In this document: positions 51,087-63,784 of the stretch, one piece after another
Numbering within the stretch: the first letter of the stretch is position 1
Layout: each line of letters starts with the position of its first letter
DNA from: Phycisphaerales bacterium
Lineage (GTDB): Bacteria > Planctomycetota > Phycisphaerae > Phycisphaerales > UBA1924
DNA: 64,000 nt
Assembly (NCBI GenBank): GCA_947459215.1
Contig: CANHCQ010000005.1
Location: forward strand, 1 to 64,000
Direction: 5' to 3'
Notes under the pieces: generated by a model
What the model saw: the letters and a program-made list of their open reading frames with translations, nothing else
Told to the model about the DNA's origin: nothing
Database searches by the model: none
Made by a program: the position numbers and the translations under genes

Positions 51087-52049
51087 ATGGCCCTTCACCT
51101 GGATCCACTGCCCGACGATCCCGACGCACGCCCGGGGCCTGTGCCGTGGGATCCCGCGCGGCCGCTCTTTGAGTCGGGCATGGTCGGGATCGGCACGATC
51201 CGCATGGCGGCGGGGCACTCTGAGATGAACCGGGAACGGGTGGCGTATGTGTGGCCGACGGTGTCATTCCCGCGCTTGCCGTACACCGTGCGGTTTGATC
51301 GCGCGGAGTTGGTGCAGGGAGATCGCAATACCGCGGTGCTGACGAGCGTGGGCTCGGTGATGCGTCGCGTCAGCCTGACGGACCGCGGCATCGACAGCGT
51401 CTGGATGGACGTGCACCCGAATCTGCTCGCTGACATGGTTTCGGTAGCGACCCAGAGCACACGCGACCCAGACGCCCGCTTTCCGTGGCGTTCAGCCCCC
51501 CTGCCAACCGCGCCGCTGCTTGCGATCACGCGGCTGGCGGTGCGTCTGCGAAAGCAGGGGGGTGCCTTGGCGGGCTCGTCCCCCCCCTATCCGTTCGCGT
51601 CGGCGGCAGCGGGGGCGCCGACGCCACTTGAGGTGGAGGAGACGGTCCTGGGAGCGATCGGAGCAGCGGTGAAGTCTGCCGCCGCAGCCCACGCACCGAC
51701 ACGCCGCCGCCCCCCTTCCGCGGCACAGTCGCGATTTCACCGCGAGGCGGTGAATGAAGTGCGTCGGCAGCTGGCGGTGGCACCGGAGGATCACCACCGC
51801 CTGACCCGGCTCGCGGCGTCGGTGCACGTCTCGCCGTTTCACCTGTGCCGGCTGTTCAAGCGGCTGACCGGCCTGCCGATCCATCGATACCTCGAGCGGC
51901 TGCGTCTGCGAGCGGCGATGGAGGAGACGGTGGAAACGGGGGCACGGATGCTGGACATTGCGCTGCGCCACGGCTTCTGCTCGGAGGCACACTTGTCCAA
52001 TGCGTTCCTGAAGGAGTTCGGGACGAGGCCGAGCCGGGTGCGGGGATGA
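51087..52049 (+). CDS. AraC-family transcriptional regulator
   Basis: The 320-residue protein has a C-terminal AraC/XylS DNA-binding domain with two helix-turn-helices: LTRLAASVHVSPFHLCRLFK followed by GLPIHRYLERLRLRAAME and MLDIALRHGFCSEAHLSNAF, then FGTRPSRVRG. The N-terminal ~200 residues (PDARPGPVPWDPARPLFES, FPRLPYTVRFDRAELVQGD) are a sensor domain resembling cupin-like regulators but without a named ligand. The ATG at 51087 is used. The neighbouring gene to the right is a decayed hydrolase, possibly its former target. Confidence 0.85.
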   Translation: MALHLDPLPDDPDARPGPVPWDPARPLFESGMVGIGTIRMAAGHSEMNRERVAYVWPTVSFPRLPYTVRFDRAELVQGDRNTAVLTSVGSVMRRVSLTDRGIDSVWMDVHPNLLADMVSVATQSTRDPDARFPWRSAPLPTAPLLAITRLAVRLRKQGGALAGSSPPYPFASAAAGAPTPLEVEETVLGAIGAAVKSAAAAHAPTRRRPPSAAQSRFHREAVNEVRRQLAVAPEDHHRLTRLAASVHVSPFHLCRLFKRLTGLPIHRYLERLRLRAAMEETVETGARMLDIALRHGFCSEAHLSNAFLKEFGTRPSRVRG

Positions 52050-52177
52050 ACGGCGGAAGGCGGGAAACTCGCCTGTAGTCAGGGGCCATCGCCGCCATGC
52101 CTTGTATTTAACATAACATTTATTATAGGACGATGCAGGTAGTGCGAACCTGCTTGCCGCGGCTGCGTTTCGGGGGT
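52050..52177. other. AT-rich patch next to a pseudogene
   Basis: TATTTAACATAACATTTATT followed by ATAGG at about 52104-52128 stands out in this GC-rich genome. It lies between the AraC gene and the remnant hydrolase. It may be a leftover of inserted DNA or a regulatory AT tract. Confidence 0.4.
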
Positions 52178-52199
52178 TCATGGCCTGCCGGGTGAGTGG

Positions 52200-52690
52200 C
52201 GCCCACTCCGCGACCTTGGCGTCGATCCAGGAGGCAATGTCGGTCGCGTAGCCGTCGAGTCGCCAGAAGAGCAGGGTGTGCCCGCCGTGGAACTTCCAGC
52301 GTTCGGGACGGCCGAGTCGCTCCCAGAGTTGATCGCCTCTGGCGTTCGGCACGATCCGGTCACGGTCGGCCTGGATGACGAGCACGCGATCGGCGGGGAT
52401 CGCGGCGGCGGTGTGAAGCGGATCGGTCGTGCATGCCTCGAGCCAGGTGCGAACGAACCGGTCACGCTGCTCAGAAGGGGGGTCCTGGGGGAGCCACCGG
52501 ACCCGTGAGGCGGGGTCGGTGAGTTGGGTGTCAAGGTAGACGCTGGCGAGGTCGGCCCCGCCGCCGATGAGAACGACCGCGGCGACTCGGTCAATGTGCT
52601 TGGTGGCGAAGGCCAAGGACGGTGGCGCCCCCGCTGCAACCGACAACGACGAGTTGGGCGCTTTGCCCGAGATGCATCGGTTGGCCCCTC
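52200..52690 (-). pseudogene. degraded alpha/beta hydrolase
   Basis: On the minus strand one frame encodes QSAQLVVVGCSGGAT (the G-C-S-G-G nucleophile elbow) and the frame shifted by one base continues with LAFATKHIDRVAAVVLIGGG, then ADRDRIVPNARGDQLWERLG (acidic-residue strand) and WKFHGGHTLLFWRLDG (the histidine loop). So a single-base frameshift near 52615-52625 splits a hydrolase. The N-terminal part is missing, cut by the end of the M42 peptidase gene, and the C terminus runs on without a stop at the expected place. Both ends and the frame are damaged, so it is not functional. Confidence 0.75.
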
Positions 52691-52714
52691 GTATGACCAG
52701 AGAACTGGCTCTTA

Positions 52715-53794
52715 CTACGCCACCGTTGCCACGTACGCCGCCAAGATGTCCCGCGCTGCCGCGAGGTCCTTCTTGTCGATCATTTCGGTCACGGTGTGGA
52801 TGTAGCGTGTGCCCACGGTGATGCCGACGGCGCGTGCGCCGGCCGCGGCTTGCTGGGCGGCGGCGCCGTCCTGCCCCCCTGCCGCGAGGATCGACCGCTG
52901 GTACGGGATCTTGTTCTTGATGGCGAGCTTTTCGATGTCGTTTACGAGCTGGTGATCGGAGATGAACGAGCTGTCCTTGATGTGCAGCGCGAAGCCCTGG
53001 CCGTGGCGGGAGACGGCTTCCTCGGGTGGGACGCCGGGGGTGTCGCAGGCGAGGGTGACGTCGATGCCCAGACCGATGTCGGGTTCGACGGCGTGGCTGG
53101 CGGTCTTGGCACCGCGGAGGCCGACTTCTTCCTGGACCGTGAACGCGACGACGACCTCGCAGGCGTGGCCGTTCTTGTTCTTGTCGAGTTGGCGCACGCT
53201 CTCGATGCCGAGCCAGCAGGCGACGCGGTTGTCGAGAGCCTTGCTGACGATTTTGTCGCCGACCTCGATCAGCGGCTCGTCCATCACAACATAATCACCG
53301 ATCTTGACCTTCTTCTTCACCTTGTCGCCGGGCAGGCCCATGTCGACGAAGAACTCCTTCACTTCCGGGATCTTCTCGCGGTCCTTGGGGCCCGAGATGT
53401 GGATCGGGCGGCCGCCGGGGTTCATGACGGCTTTGTAGTCGCCACTGTCGGTGACAACGAGAACGCGGCGGCTGAAGAGATTGCGGGTATCGAAGCCGCC
53501 GGCGTTGTTGAGCCAGAGGTAGCCCTTGTCGTCGATGTGGGTGACGTAGAAGCCGATCTCGTCCATGTGGCAAAGCTGCATCACGCGGGTGGGGCGAGAC
53601 TGCGTCTTCTTCTTGCCGGCCCCCCCTGCTGCCTTGCCGCGGGGGTGGCGGGTACAGATGAGCGAGCCCATGGCGTCGGTGCGGACCTCGTCGAAGAGGC
53701 CGTCGATTTCCTTCTCGATGATCGCACGCACGCGCTCCTCGCGGCCGGGGACGCCAGGGGTTTCGCAGAGACGCTTGAGGAGGTCGGTGTTCAT
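52715..53794 (-). CDS. M42-family metallo-aminopeptidase
   Basis: The 359-residue protein belongs to peptidase family M42 (deblocking aminopeptidases, often misnamed endoglucanases). Motifs: MQLCHMDEIGFYVTHID (metal-ligand His and Asp), KALDNRVACWLGIESV (bridging Asp), TVQEEVGLRGAKTAS with the catalytic Glu pair, GIDVTLACDTPG, and RYIHTVTEMIDKKDL with the last His. The ATG at 53794 gives MNTDLLKRLCETPGVPGREE, the typical family start. A Gly/Lys-rich insert near residues 54-68 (KAAGGAGKKKTQSRP) is unusual. It is divergent from the YgfZ-like gene. Confidence 0.93.
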   Translation of the reverse strand: MNTDLLKRLCETPGVPGREERVRAIIEKEIDGLFDEVRTDAMGSLICTRHPRGKAAGGAGKKKTQSRPTRVMQLCHMDEIGFYVTHIDDKGYLWLNNAGGFDTRNLFSRRVLVVTDSGDYKAVMNPGGRPIHISGPKDREKIPEVKEFFVDMGLPGDKVKKKVKIGDYVVMDEPLIEVGDKIVSKALDNRVACWLGIESVRQLDKNKNGHACEVVVAFTVQEEVGLRGAKTASHAVEPDIGLGIDVTLACDTPGVPPEEAVSRHGQGFALHIKDSSFISDHQLVNDIEKLAIKNKIPYQRSILAAGGQDGAAAQQAAAGARAVGITVGTRYIHTVTEMIDKKDLAAARDILAAYVATVA

Positions 53795-53957
53795 GATGGG
53801 TGAAACGGTTGGAGGGCTGCGGTTCGCGGGAAAGGCTACGGGCTTGCCGGGAGGCAAGAATGCACAGCATACCGGAGAGGAGGCCCTTGGGTTTCTTTGG
53901 TGCCTCTCCGATCTCTGCCCTCCAACCCGCCACACCCTCAACCCCCACTTCCAAGCA

Positions 53958-55214
53958 ATGACCCGCCCAAGCCCGATCAATCCGTTGCACGAACAGGCCC
54001 AGGCGATGGTGCTGGGGTATGGCCCGGAGAGCGGGCCGACGGGGGGCGTAGAACCGATCGCGGTCGTGGGCACCTATGGCGAGTTGGAGTTGGAGTACGC
54101 CGCACTCCGCAAGGGGTGCCTGCTGCTGGACCTCCCCCACCGCTCAGTGTTGGAGGTGACCGGCACGGAGCGGCTGGAGTTCCTGAACCGCATGGTCACG
54201 CAGGAGCTGAAGCCGGGGAAGCAGTGGCTGAGCGCCGGCGTGAGCGTGAACAGTTTCTGGCTGAACCGCAAAGGCCGGATCGATTCGGATCTGCGGGTGA
54301 TCGTGCTCGCCGACCGGGTGCTGCTGGAGTGCGATGCCCACGCTGCGGGACGGGCGATGACGGGGCTGAACGCGTACATCATCAGTGAGGACGCGGCGAT
54401 CGCGGATCGCTCGCAGTCGTTGCACCGGCTTGCGCTGCACGGGCCGACGGGGGCGCTCCTGCTCGACAGCGTGCGTGAGGATGATGGGGCACGGGTCGCG
54501 ACGCTCGAGAACGGACGACATCAGAGCGTCACGCTCGCCGGAGCGAGCGTGCTCGTCGATCGACGCGATCTGACCGGAGTTCCGGGGCTGGACTTGTACG
54601 TTCCGGTCGAAAGCGTGCGTGCGGTGTACGAGTTGCTGCTCACGCGGGGATTCAGCCACGAGCACCCCCACGACCGCGCGACATCGGCTGAACAGTCGGC
54701 CAAGGTGCGGCTACGTCCCGGCGGTTGGCACGCGTTCAACATCGCGCGGATCGAAGCAGGTTCGCCGCTCTACTACGTGGACTTCGGGCCGGATTCGCTG
54801 CCCGCGGAAACCGGAGTGCTGGAAGATCGCGTGTCGTTCACGAAGGGGTGCTATCTCGGGCAGGAGGTCGTGGCGAGGATGCACTCTCGCGGCCACTCGA
54901 AGCGACGCCTCGTGTCGCTCCGCAGCAAGCCCGCATCGTTCAGTGTCAACGCGAGCAACGAGCACGAGAATCCCATGCACGCGATCGCCCAGCCGGTGGG
55001 CGGTGCGGCGGTCTTCGTCGCCGGGCCCAGCGGCGAACCGAGCGGCGAAGCTATCGGAACGGTGACCAGTTCCACCATCGCGCCGATGTTGGGCGCGTCG
55101 GTTTTGTGCTTCGCGACGATGAAGCCCGAGGGCCTTGTCGCCGGCGCGACGTATGTCGTACCCGCCGAGGGCCAGATGGTGGCCATGACATTGAGCGAAA
55201 CGCTGCGCGTGTGA
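53958..55214 (+). CDS. ygfZ: YgfZ/GcvT-domain folate-binding protein
   Basis: The 418-residue protein has the YgfZ signature KGCYLGQEVVAR with the conserved cysteine at 298, plus a GcvT-type folate-binding fold: RSVLEVTGTERLEFLNRMVT near 62-81 and FWLNRKGRIDSDLRV near 97-111. YgfZ assists repair or assembly of certain iron-sulfur enzymes using tetrahydrofolate. It is longer than E. coli YgfZ (326 residues), mainly by N-terminal and mid-protein insertions. The ATG at 53958 is 163 bp from the divergent M42 gene. It converges on proS. Confidence 0.88.
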   Translation: MTRPSPINPLHEQAQAMVLGYGPESGPTGGVEPIAVVGTYGELELEYAALRKGCLLLDLPHRSVLEVTGTERLEFLNRMVTQELKPGKQWLSAGVSVNSFWLNRKGRIDSDLRVIVLADRVLLECDAHAAGRAMTGLNAYIISEDAAIADRSQSLHRLALHGPTGALLLDSVREDDGARVATLENGRHQSVTLAGASVLVDRRDLTGVPGLDLYVPVESVRAVYELLLTRGFSHEHPHDRATSAEQSAKVRLRPGGWHAFNIARIEAGSPLYYVDFGPDSLPAETGVLEDRVSFTKGCYLGQEVVARMHSRGHSKRRLVSLRSKPASFSVNASNEHENPMHAIAQPVGGAAVFVAGPSGEPSGEAIGTVTSSTIAPMLGASVLCFATMKPEGLVAGATYVVPAEGQMVAMTLSETLRV

Positions 55215-55306
55215 CGAACGCGCAGCAATCGCACAGCCGTCGCTGCTGACGTCACGCACGCCTGGAGGACCGCCGTCGCGTTCCCACGCCTCCGCGTGCG
55301 GCCCGC

Positions 55307-57133
55307 TCAGCCGTTGATCGCGGCCAGACACTTCGCCGTCACGTCGGCGATCGGTACCACCTCGCCCTTCCCGGTATCGCGGCGGGTCTTGTACTCGACG
55401 CCGCCCTGCTCGAGGGCCTTGTCGCCGAGGGTGAGACGGATGGGCAGACCGATGAGATCGGCGTCCTTGAACTTCACACCGGCGCGTTCGTCGCGGTCGT
55501 CGATCAGGACATCGATCCCCTTACCGACGAGCTCGCAGGAGATCTTCCCCGCGATCTCCTGCTGCTTGGGGTCCTCGGGCTTCATGAGCGTGATGAGGAC
55601 GTGATAGGGCGCGATCGGAGCGGGCCAGCAGATGCCGTTGGCGTCGTTGTTCTGCTCGACGCTGGCGGCCATGGTGCGGCTGACGCCGATGCCGTAGCAG
55701 CCCATGATGACGGACTTCTTCTGCTGGGTGGCGTCGAGGATGGCGAAGCCCATGGCGTCGGAGTATTTGGTACCGAGCTTGAAGATGTGCCCGACCTCGA
55801 TGCCGCGGCCGGTGACGAGCTTGGAGCCCGCGGCGCGGGGCGAGGGGTCGCCTTCGAGGGCGTTGCGGACATCCCCCACTTTCACGCGGCCAGAGTCATC
55901 GAGCGCGGCGCCGACATCGCGGCGCCAGTTGAAGTGCTTGGCGTGGTAGTCGGCCTTGTCGGCGCCGGTGGCCCAGAAGCCGCCGTGCGAAGCGTCGGCG
56001 TCGATGAGCAGCAGCGTGCCGGGGACTGCGTTCACGCACTTGGGCGAGACGTAGCCGATGGCAAAGCCCGCGGCACGGGCGGCTTTCTCGTCGGCCATGG
56101 CGATCTTCTTCACGCCGGCGAGGGTCTTCACCTTGCCTTCGTTGACGTCGTGATCGCCGCGGACGGTGGCGATGATCCACTTGAAGGACTTGCCCTCGCC
56201 CTCATCCACGCTGAAGACGATGGTCTTGAGCATGCGTTCCGGCTTGACGCCCATGGCCTTGCCAACCTCGGTGATGCCGGGGAGGTTGGGGGTGTGGACC
56301 TCGGTCCACTCGCCAGTCGGGGGTTCCTGCAGCGTGCCCTTGGGGCGTTCGCCGGTTTCGCACTTCTCGACGTTGGCGGCGTATCCGCTGACGGGGCACT
56401 TGAGAATCGTGTCCTCGCCACTGGCGCAATTGACCATGAACTCATGGCTCGCGCTGCCGCCGATGGGGCCGGATTCGGCTTCGACGGCGGTGAAGTCGAG
56501 GCCACAGCGGGTGAAGATGTTGGTGTAGGCGCGGTACATCGCGTCGTAGGCCTCGTTGAGGCCGCCGGGGCCTTCCACGTGCATGTGGAAGGAGTACGCG
56601 TCCTTCATAATGAACTCGCGGCAGCGGAGCAGGCCGGCGCGGGGACGGGCCTCGTCGCGGAACTTGGTCTGGACCTGGTAGAGGTTCAGCGGGAGCTGCT
56701 TGTAGCTGCTGACCGAGCCCATCATGAGATGCGTGATGACTTCTTCGTGGGTGGGCGCAAGGGCGTTCAGGCGACCCTTGCGATCTTCCAGACGGAAGAG
56801 GTTCGCCCCGTAATCCTCGTGACGCTTGGTGCCCTCGAAGAGTTCGAACGGTTCGAGTGCGGGCATGAGCAGTTCGGTGGCGCCCGCGGCGTCCATTTCC
56901 TCGCGAACGATGTCACCGACCTTGTTCAGGACGCGGTGGGCCAGCGGCAGGTAGTCGTAAATGCCCGCTCCAACCTGGCGGATGTATCCGGCGCGGTGCA
57001 GCAGGATGTGGCTGGGGGTCTCGGCGTCGTTGGGCGCTTCGCGCGTGGTCGGGATGAGCGACTTGCTCCAGCGGTGGCAGACGCCACTGCGAACGGACGA
57101 AACGACAGCCTTTTTGGTCGTGCCGGTGGTCAT
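55307..57133 (-). CDS. proS: prolyl-tRNA synthetase, bacterial type with editing domain
   Basis: A 608-residue class II synthetase. Motif 2 is seen in RDEARPRAGLLRCREFIMKD; an INS/YbaK-type editing domain follows (ATVRGDHDVNEGKVKTLAGV to AGFAIGYVSPKCVN), which hydrolyses Ala-tRNA(Pro); then motif 3 with GCYGIGVSRTMAASVEQNND and the anticodon-binding domain (IDVLIDDRDERAGVKFKDAD). The start at 57133 (MTTGTTKKAVVSSV) adds a short extension before RWSKSLIPTTREAP. The gene is flanked upstream by a terminator of the QueC-like gene, so it has its own promoter. Confidence 0.96.
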   Translation of the reverse strand: MTTGTTKKAVVSSVRSGVCHRWSKSLIPTTREAPNDAETPSHILLHRAGYIRQVGAGIYDYLPLAHRVLNKVGDIVREEMDAAGATELLMPALEPFELFEGTKRHEDYGANLFRLEDRKGRLNALAPTHEEVITHLMMGSVSSYKQLPLNLYQVQTKFRDEARPRAGLLRCREFIMKDAYSFHMHVEGPGGLNEAYDAMYRAYTNIFTRCGLDFTAVEAESGPIGGSASHEFMVNCASGEDTILKCPVSGYAANVEKCETGERPKGTLQEPPTGEWTEVHTPNLPGITEVGKAMGVKPERMLKTIVFSVDEGEGKSFKWIIATVRGDHDVNEGKVKTLAGVKKIAMADEKAARAAGFAIGYVSPKCVNAVPGTLLLIDADASHGGFWATGADKADYHAKHFNWRRDVGAALDDSGRVKVGDVRNALEGDPSPRAAGSKLVTGRGIEVGHIFKLGTKYSDAMGFAILDATQQKKSVIMGCYGIGVSRTMAASVEQNNDANGICWPAPIAPYHVLITLMKPEDPKQQEIAGKISCELVGKGIDVLIDDRDERAGVKFKDADLIGLPIRLTLGDKALEQGGVEYKTRRDTGKGEVVPIADVTAKCLAAING

Positions 57134-57194
57134 AGGGCGGAAGGTTAGGAGCGGGAGGGGGAGACGGTCAGGGCGACTGGTGTCGCGTGAGAGA

Positions 57195-57222
57195 AGGAAA
57201 AAGGCTTCGCCGAAGCGAAGCC
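57195..57222 (-). terminator. Rho-independent terminator of the QueC-like gene
   Basis: Minus-strand GGCTTCGC-TTCG-GCGAAGCC followed by TTTTTCCTT. It lies 35 bp after the QueC-like stop and before proS. Confidence 0.85.
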
Positions 57223-57256
57223 CCTTGACAGCTCGGAACCTCTAAACACTCCCGAA

Positions 57257-57940
57257 TCACCCGGCCGACGCGGCCTTCTTGTTCGCCGGCGACCAACCCA
57301 GCGACTGCAGCACCGGGAACCAGCGCTCCAGTTCGCGAGCGGCGTGTTCGCTCTTGCCGCTTTGAGCAGCGTTCCACCACCAGACCTGCTCGACCGGCGC
57401 GTTCATGTCGATCGCGAGATCGGCGAGCTGGCGATCGGAAAGATCGGCGTACGGAGTTTCGATGCGGATCGCGGGGCGTCCGTGGTCGACGCTGTCGAGG
57501 CTGGCGAGCCGGGTGACGAGCACGCTGCGATCGATGACGCGGGCGACGGATTCGAGATCGGGCGACTGGCCACCGATCTGGACTGGCCAGACGACTTGAT
57601 CGCAGCCGAGAGCCGCGGCTTGATAGGTCGCGGTAATGAGTGCGAGAGTCTGATGCAGCCCGCCGCCGTTCACGCCATGGGCACCGGGGCCGCGGAGATC
57701 CGCGGTCGCGTCGACCATGTCGAGCTCGTAGAGCTTGGCGTGCTTCTCGATAGCGACGCGGCGTGCGTGGTTGGTCTCGTCACCCACAGGCGTGAAGAGC
57801 ACGATGGGGCGCGGGGATTTCTCGTCGCCACCGGAGGCGATGAGCGACTCTCGGGCAGCAGCGCAGGCGACCAAGGCCGCGAGCGAGCCGTCGGAGATGA
57901 TGAGCGAGCGGGTGAAGATGTTTGTCTGTTGCCCGGCCAT
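57257..57940 (-). CDS. degenerate QueC-like (PP-loop ATPase fold) protein
   Basis: The 227-residue protein follows the layout of 7-cyano-7-deazaguanine synthase (QueC): an N-terminal strand-loop SLIISDGSLAALVACAAA, a mid segment PIVLFTPVGDETNHARRVA, then GLHQTLALITATYQAAALGC, QVVWPVQIGGQSPDLESVA and IRIETPYADLSDRQLADLA. The PP-loop SGGxDS is changed to SDGSLA (16-21), and the four zinc-binding cysteines near the C terminus are missing (VWWWNAAQSGKSEHAARELE). It is therefore unlikely to make preQ0. GGGGAG precedes the ATG at 57940. It ends in a clear terminator, so it is a separately expressed gene. Confidence 0.6.
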   Translation of the reverse strand: MAGQQTNIFTRSLIISDGSLAALVACAAARESLIASGGDEKSPRPIVLFTPVGDETNHARRVAIEKHAKLYELDMVDATADLRGPGAHGVNGGGLHQTLALITATYQAAALGCDQVVWPVQIGGQSPDLESVARVIDRSVLVTRLASLDSVDHGRPAIRIETPYADLSDRQLADLAIDMNAPVEQVWWWNAAQSGKSEHAARELERWFPVLQSLGWSPANKKAASAG

Positions 57941-58138
57941 GAGAACTCCCCAACGAGAGATTCGCTGTCTCCTCGCCGCCGGATGTCGCCCAAGAGCGGC
58001 CGGCGTGCGAAGAAACGCAAACCTCACGTGCGGATACGCCCGGCGAGAGCCGGGGTTCCCTTTGGAACCGTTTTCGGCGTTCCGATTGGTTTGGGTTTAC
58101 TTCAAGACGGCGGCAATTCCTTCGCGGTCGTGAGGGTG

Positions 58139-59704
58139 CTACTTCGCGTAGAACCGCACGGCGTCCTTCTTGATGCCCGCGAGGTCTTCTTTGCGGACGT
58201 ACATCATGTGGCCGCCCTTGTAGTACGTCATCGATACATTGCCCCGCAACATCGGGTCAAGCCCCATGTGATCCACGGTGTATTCACTTGCAAAGAAAGG
58301 GGTTGCGAGGTCGAAGTAGCCATTGGCGACCCAGACTTTCAGGCTGGGGTTCTTACTCATCGAAGCGCGAAGCGTCTCGCTGACATCGACGTAGCGGCCG
58401 TCCTGCGTCTTCCAGGGGCGGACGCGGCCGGTGAGGATCTCGTAATTGACGTCGCTCTCCCAGTTCAACTCGCCGCGTACATATGCGTTCACCGCGGCGG
58501 TGTAGGGACCGAGGATCGCGGACATGCTGGGGTCGTACTCGAACGTGGCGGTGGCGTCGGAGCGGTCCACGCCTTTGTAGCGGCTATCGAGGCGGCCGAC
58601 GGTGCGGCTCTGATCGCGAAGCAGTTCCTTCGTGAACTGCCCGATCGGGACCCGCAGGTCGCAGCGGAGTACGAAGTCTTTCGAAACGCCGAGGAACCCA
58701 GCGAGTTTGGTGGCGAACGCCTCGCGTTCTTCTTTGCTGATCGCGTCGCCTCGGGCGAGTATCGGGAGGTACTCGTCGCGTGCGAAGCGGCGTGCCTCGG
58801 CGAGGGTCTTCTCCAGATCGGCATCGAGCGGCGGCGCGAGTTTCTTGTGATGGAACGCGGTGGCGGTGTACGTGGGCAGGAAGAGCCAGTACGCGGTGTC
58901 GTTGCCGTTGTCGAAACTCAGCGTCTGAAAGTTGAGCACCATGGAGACGAGGATGATGCCGTTGAGATAGATGCCCAGTCGGTCCTGCAATTCACCCGAA
59001 AGCGCCGCGGCCCGGGTCGTGCCGTAGGACTCGCCGATGAGGTACTTGGGGCTGAGCCAGCGATCGTTGCGGCTGATCCAGAGGCGGATGAAGTCGGCCA
59101 CGGCGGTGGCGTCTTCGCTCAGGCCGTGGAACTGGGAGGCGTTCTCGCCCTCGTTGGCACGGCTGAAGCCGGTGCTGACGGGATCAATGAAGACGATATC
59201 CGTCAGGTCGAGCCATGAGTGCTCGTTGTCGGCGAGCTTGGCGGGCGGAGGGAGCGCCTCGCCCTCGTCGCCGAAGACGACGCGACGGGGGCCGAGCGTG
59301 CCCATGTGGAGCCAGACGGATGAAGAGCCGGGCCCGCCGTTGAAGCTGAACGTGAGTGGCCGGGACTGTGGATCGACTCGTTTCCACGTGCCATCAGCGG
59401 CCTGCTCGAGTTTCTCATAGGCGATGTAGAAGATGCTGGCCTTGCTCTTGCCGTAGTCGTCGAGCAGCGGCATCAGCCCTGCGGTAGCGCGATAGTGGAT
59501 CGTCTGGCCGTTGATGGTGATGTCGTGCTCGGTGACGACCGGGTCCTTGGGATCGCTCTTGGGTTCACTCTTTTTCTCGGAATCATCTGCGGCCCTTGCC
59601 GGTGGCTTGTTCTGGTTGGCCTCGGCGGGGCGGCTGGCATTCTGGGCCGACGCCGCGGCCGCGAGAACGGAGATGGCGAACAGGGTGATCGCTGAGGTCT
59701 TCAT
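58139..59704 (-). CDS. exported S10-family serine carboxypeptidase
   Basis: The 521-residue protein has a signal peptide (MKTSAITLFAISVLAAAASA) and a Lys/Pro/Asp-rich segment to about residue 58. The S10 catalytic domain follows: FNGGPGSSSVWLHMGTLGPR (oxyanion loop), GESYGTTRAAALSG with nucleophile S226, WVANGYFDLATPFFASEY with the Asp, and YKGGHMMYVRKEDL with the His. Bacterial S10 peptidases of this type are periplasmic or extracellular and trim C-terminal residues. The ATG at 59704 is used. It diverges from hrpA across 67 bp. Confidence 0.93.
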   Translation of the reverse strand: MKTSAITLFAISVLAAAASAQNASRPAEANQNKPPARAADDSEKKSEPKSDPKDPVVTEHDITINGQTIHYRATAGLMPLLDDYGKSKASIFYIAYEKLEQAADGTWKRVDPQSRPLTFSFNGGPGSSSVWLHMGTLGPRRVVFGDEGEALPPPAKLADNEHSWLDLTDIVFIDPVSTGFSRANEGENASQFHGLSEDATAVADFIRLWISRNDRWLSPKYLIGESYGTTRAAALSGELQDRLGIYLNGIILVSMVLNFQTLSFDNGNDTAYWLFLPTYTATAFHHKKLAPPLDADLEKTLAEARRFARDEYLPILARGDAISKEEREAFATKLAGFLGVSKDFVLRCDLRVPIGQFTKELLRDQSRTVGRLDSRYKGVDRSDATATFEYDPSMSAILGPYTAAVNAYVRGELNWESDVNYEILTGRVRPWKTQDGRYVDVSETLRASMSKNPSLKVWVANGYFDLATPFFASEYTVDHMGLDPMLRGNVSMTYYKGGHMMYVRKEDLAGIKKDAVRFYAK

Positions 59705-59771
59705 GGCGAGAATGTACCGAGATTGACGGGCAAGCGTTGCATCCCCCACTCCCCCACCACCCGGCTGACGG

Positions 59772-63761
<3,990 letters not shown>

Positions 63762-63784
63762 TGGCTGGTGCGGTATGCTGCGGT

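Noticed and set aside
51492-52199. Extension of the hydrolase frame to 384 residues
   Set aside because: The frame continues only because the strand opposite the AraC gene happens to lack stops; the hydrolase homology ends near 52200.
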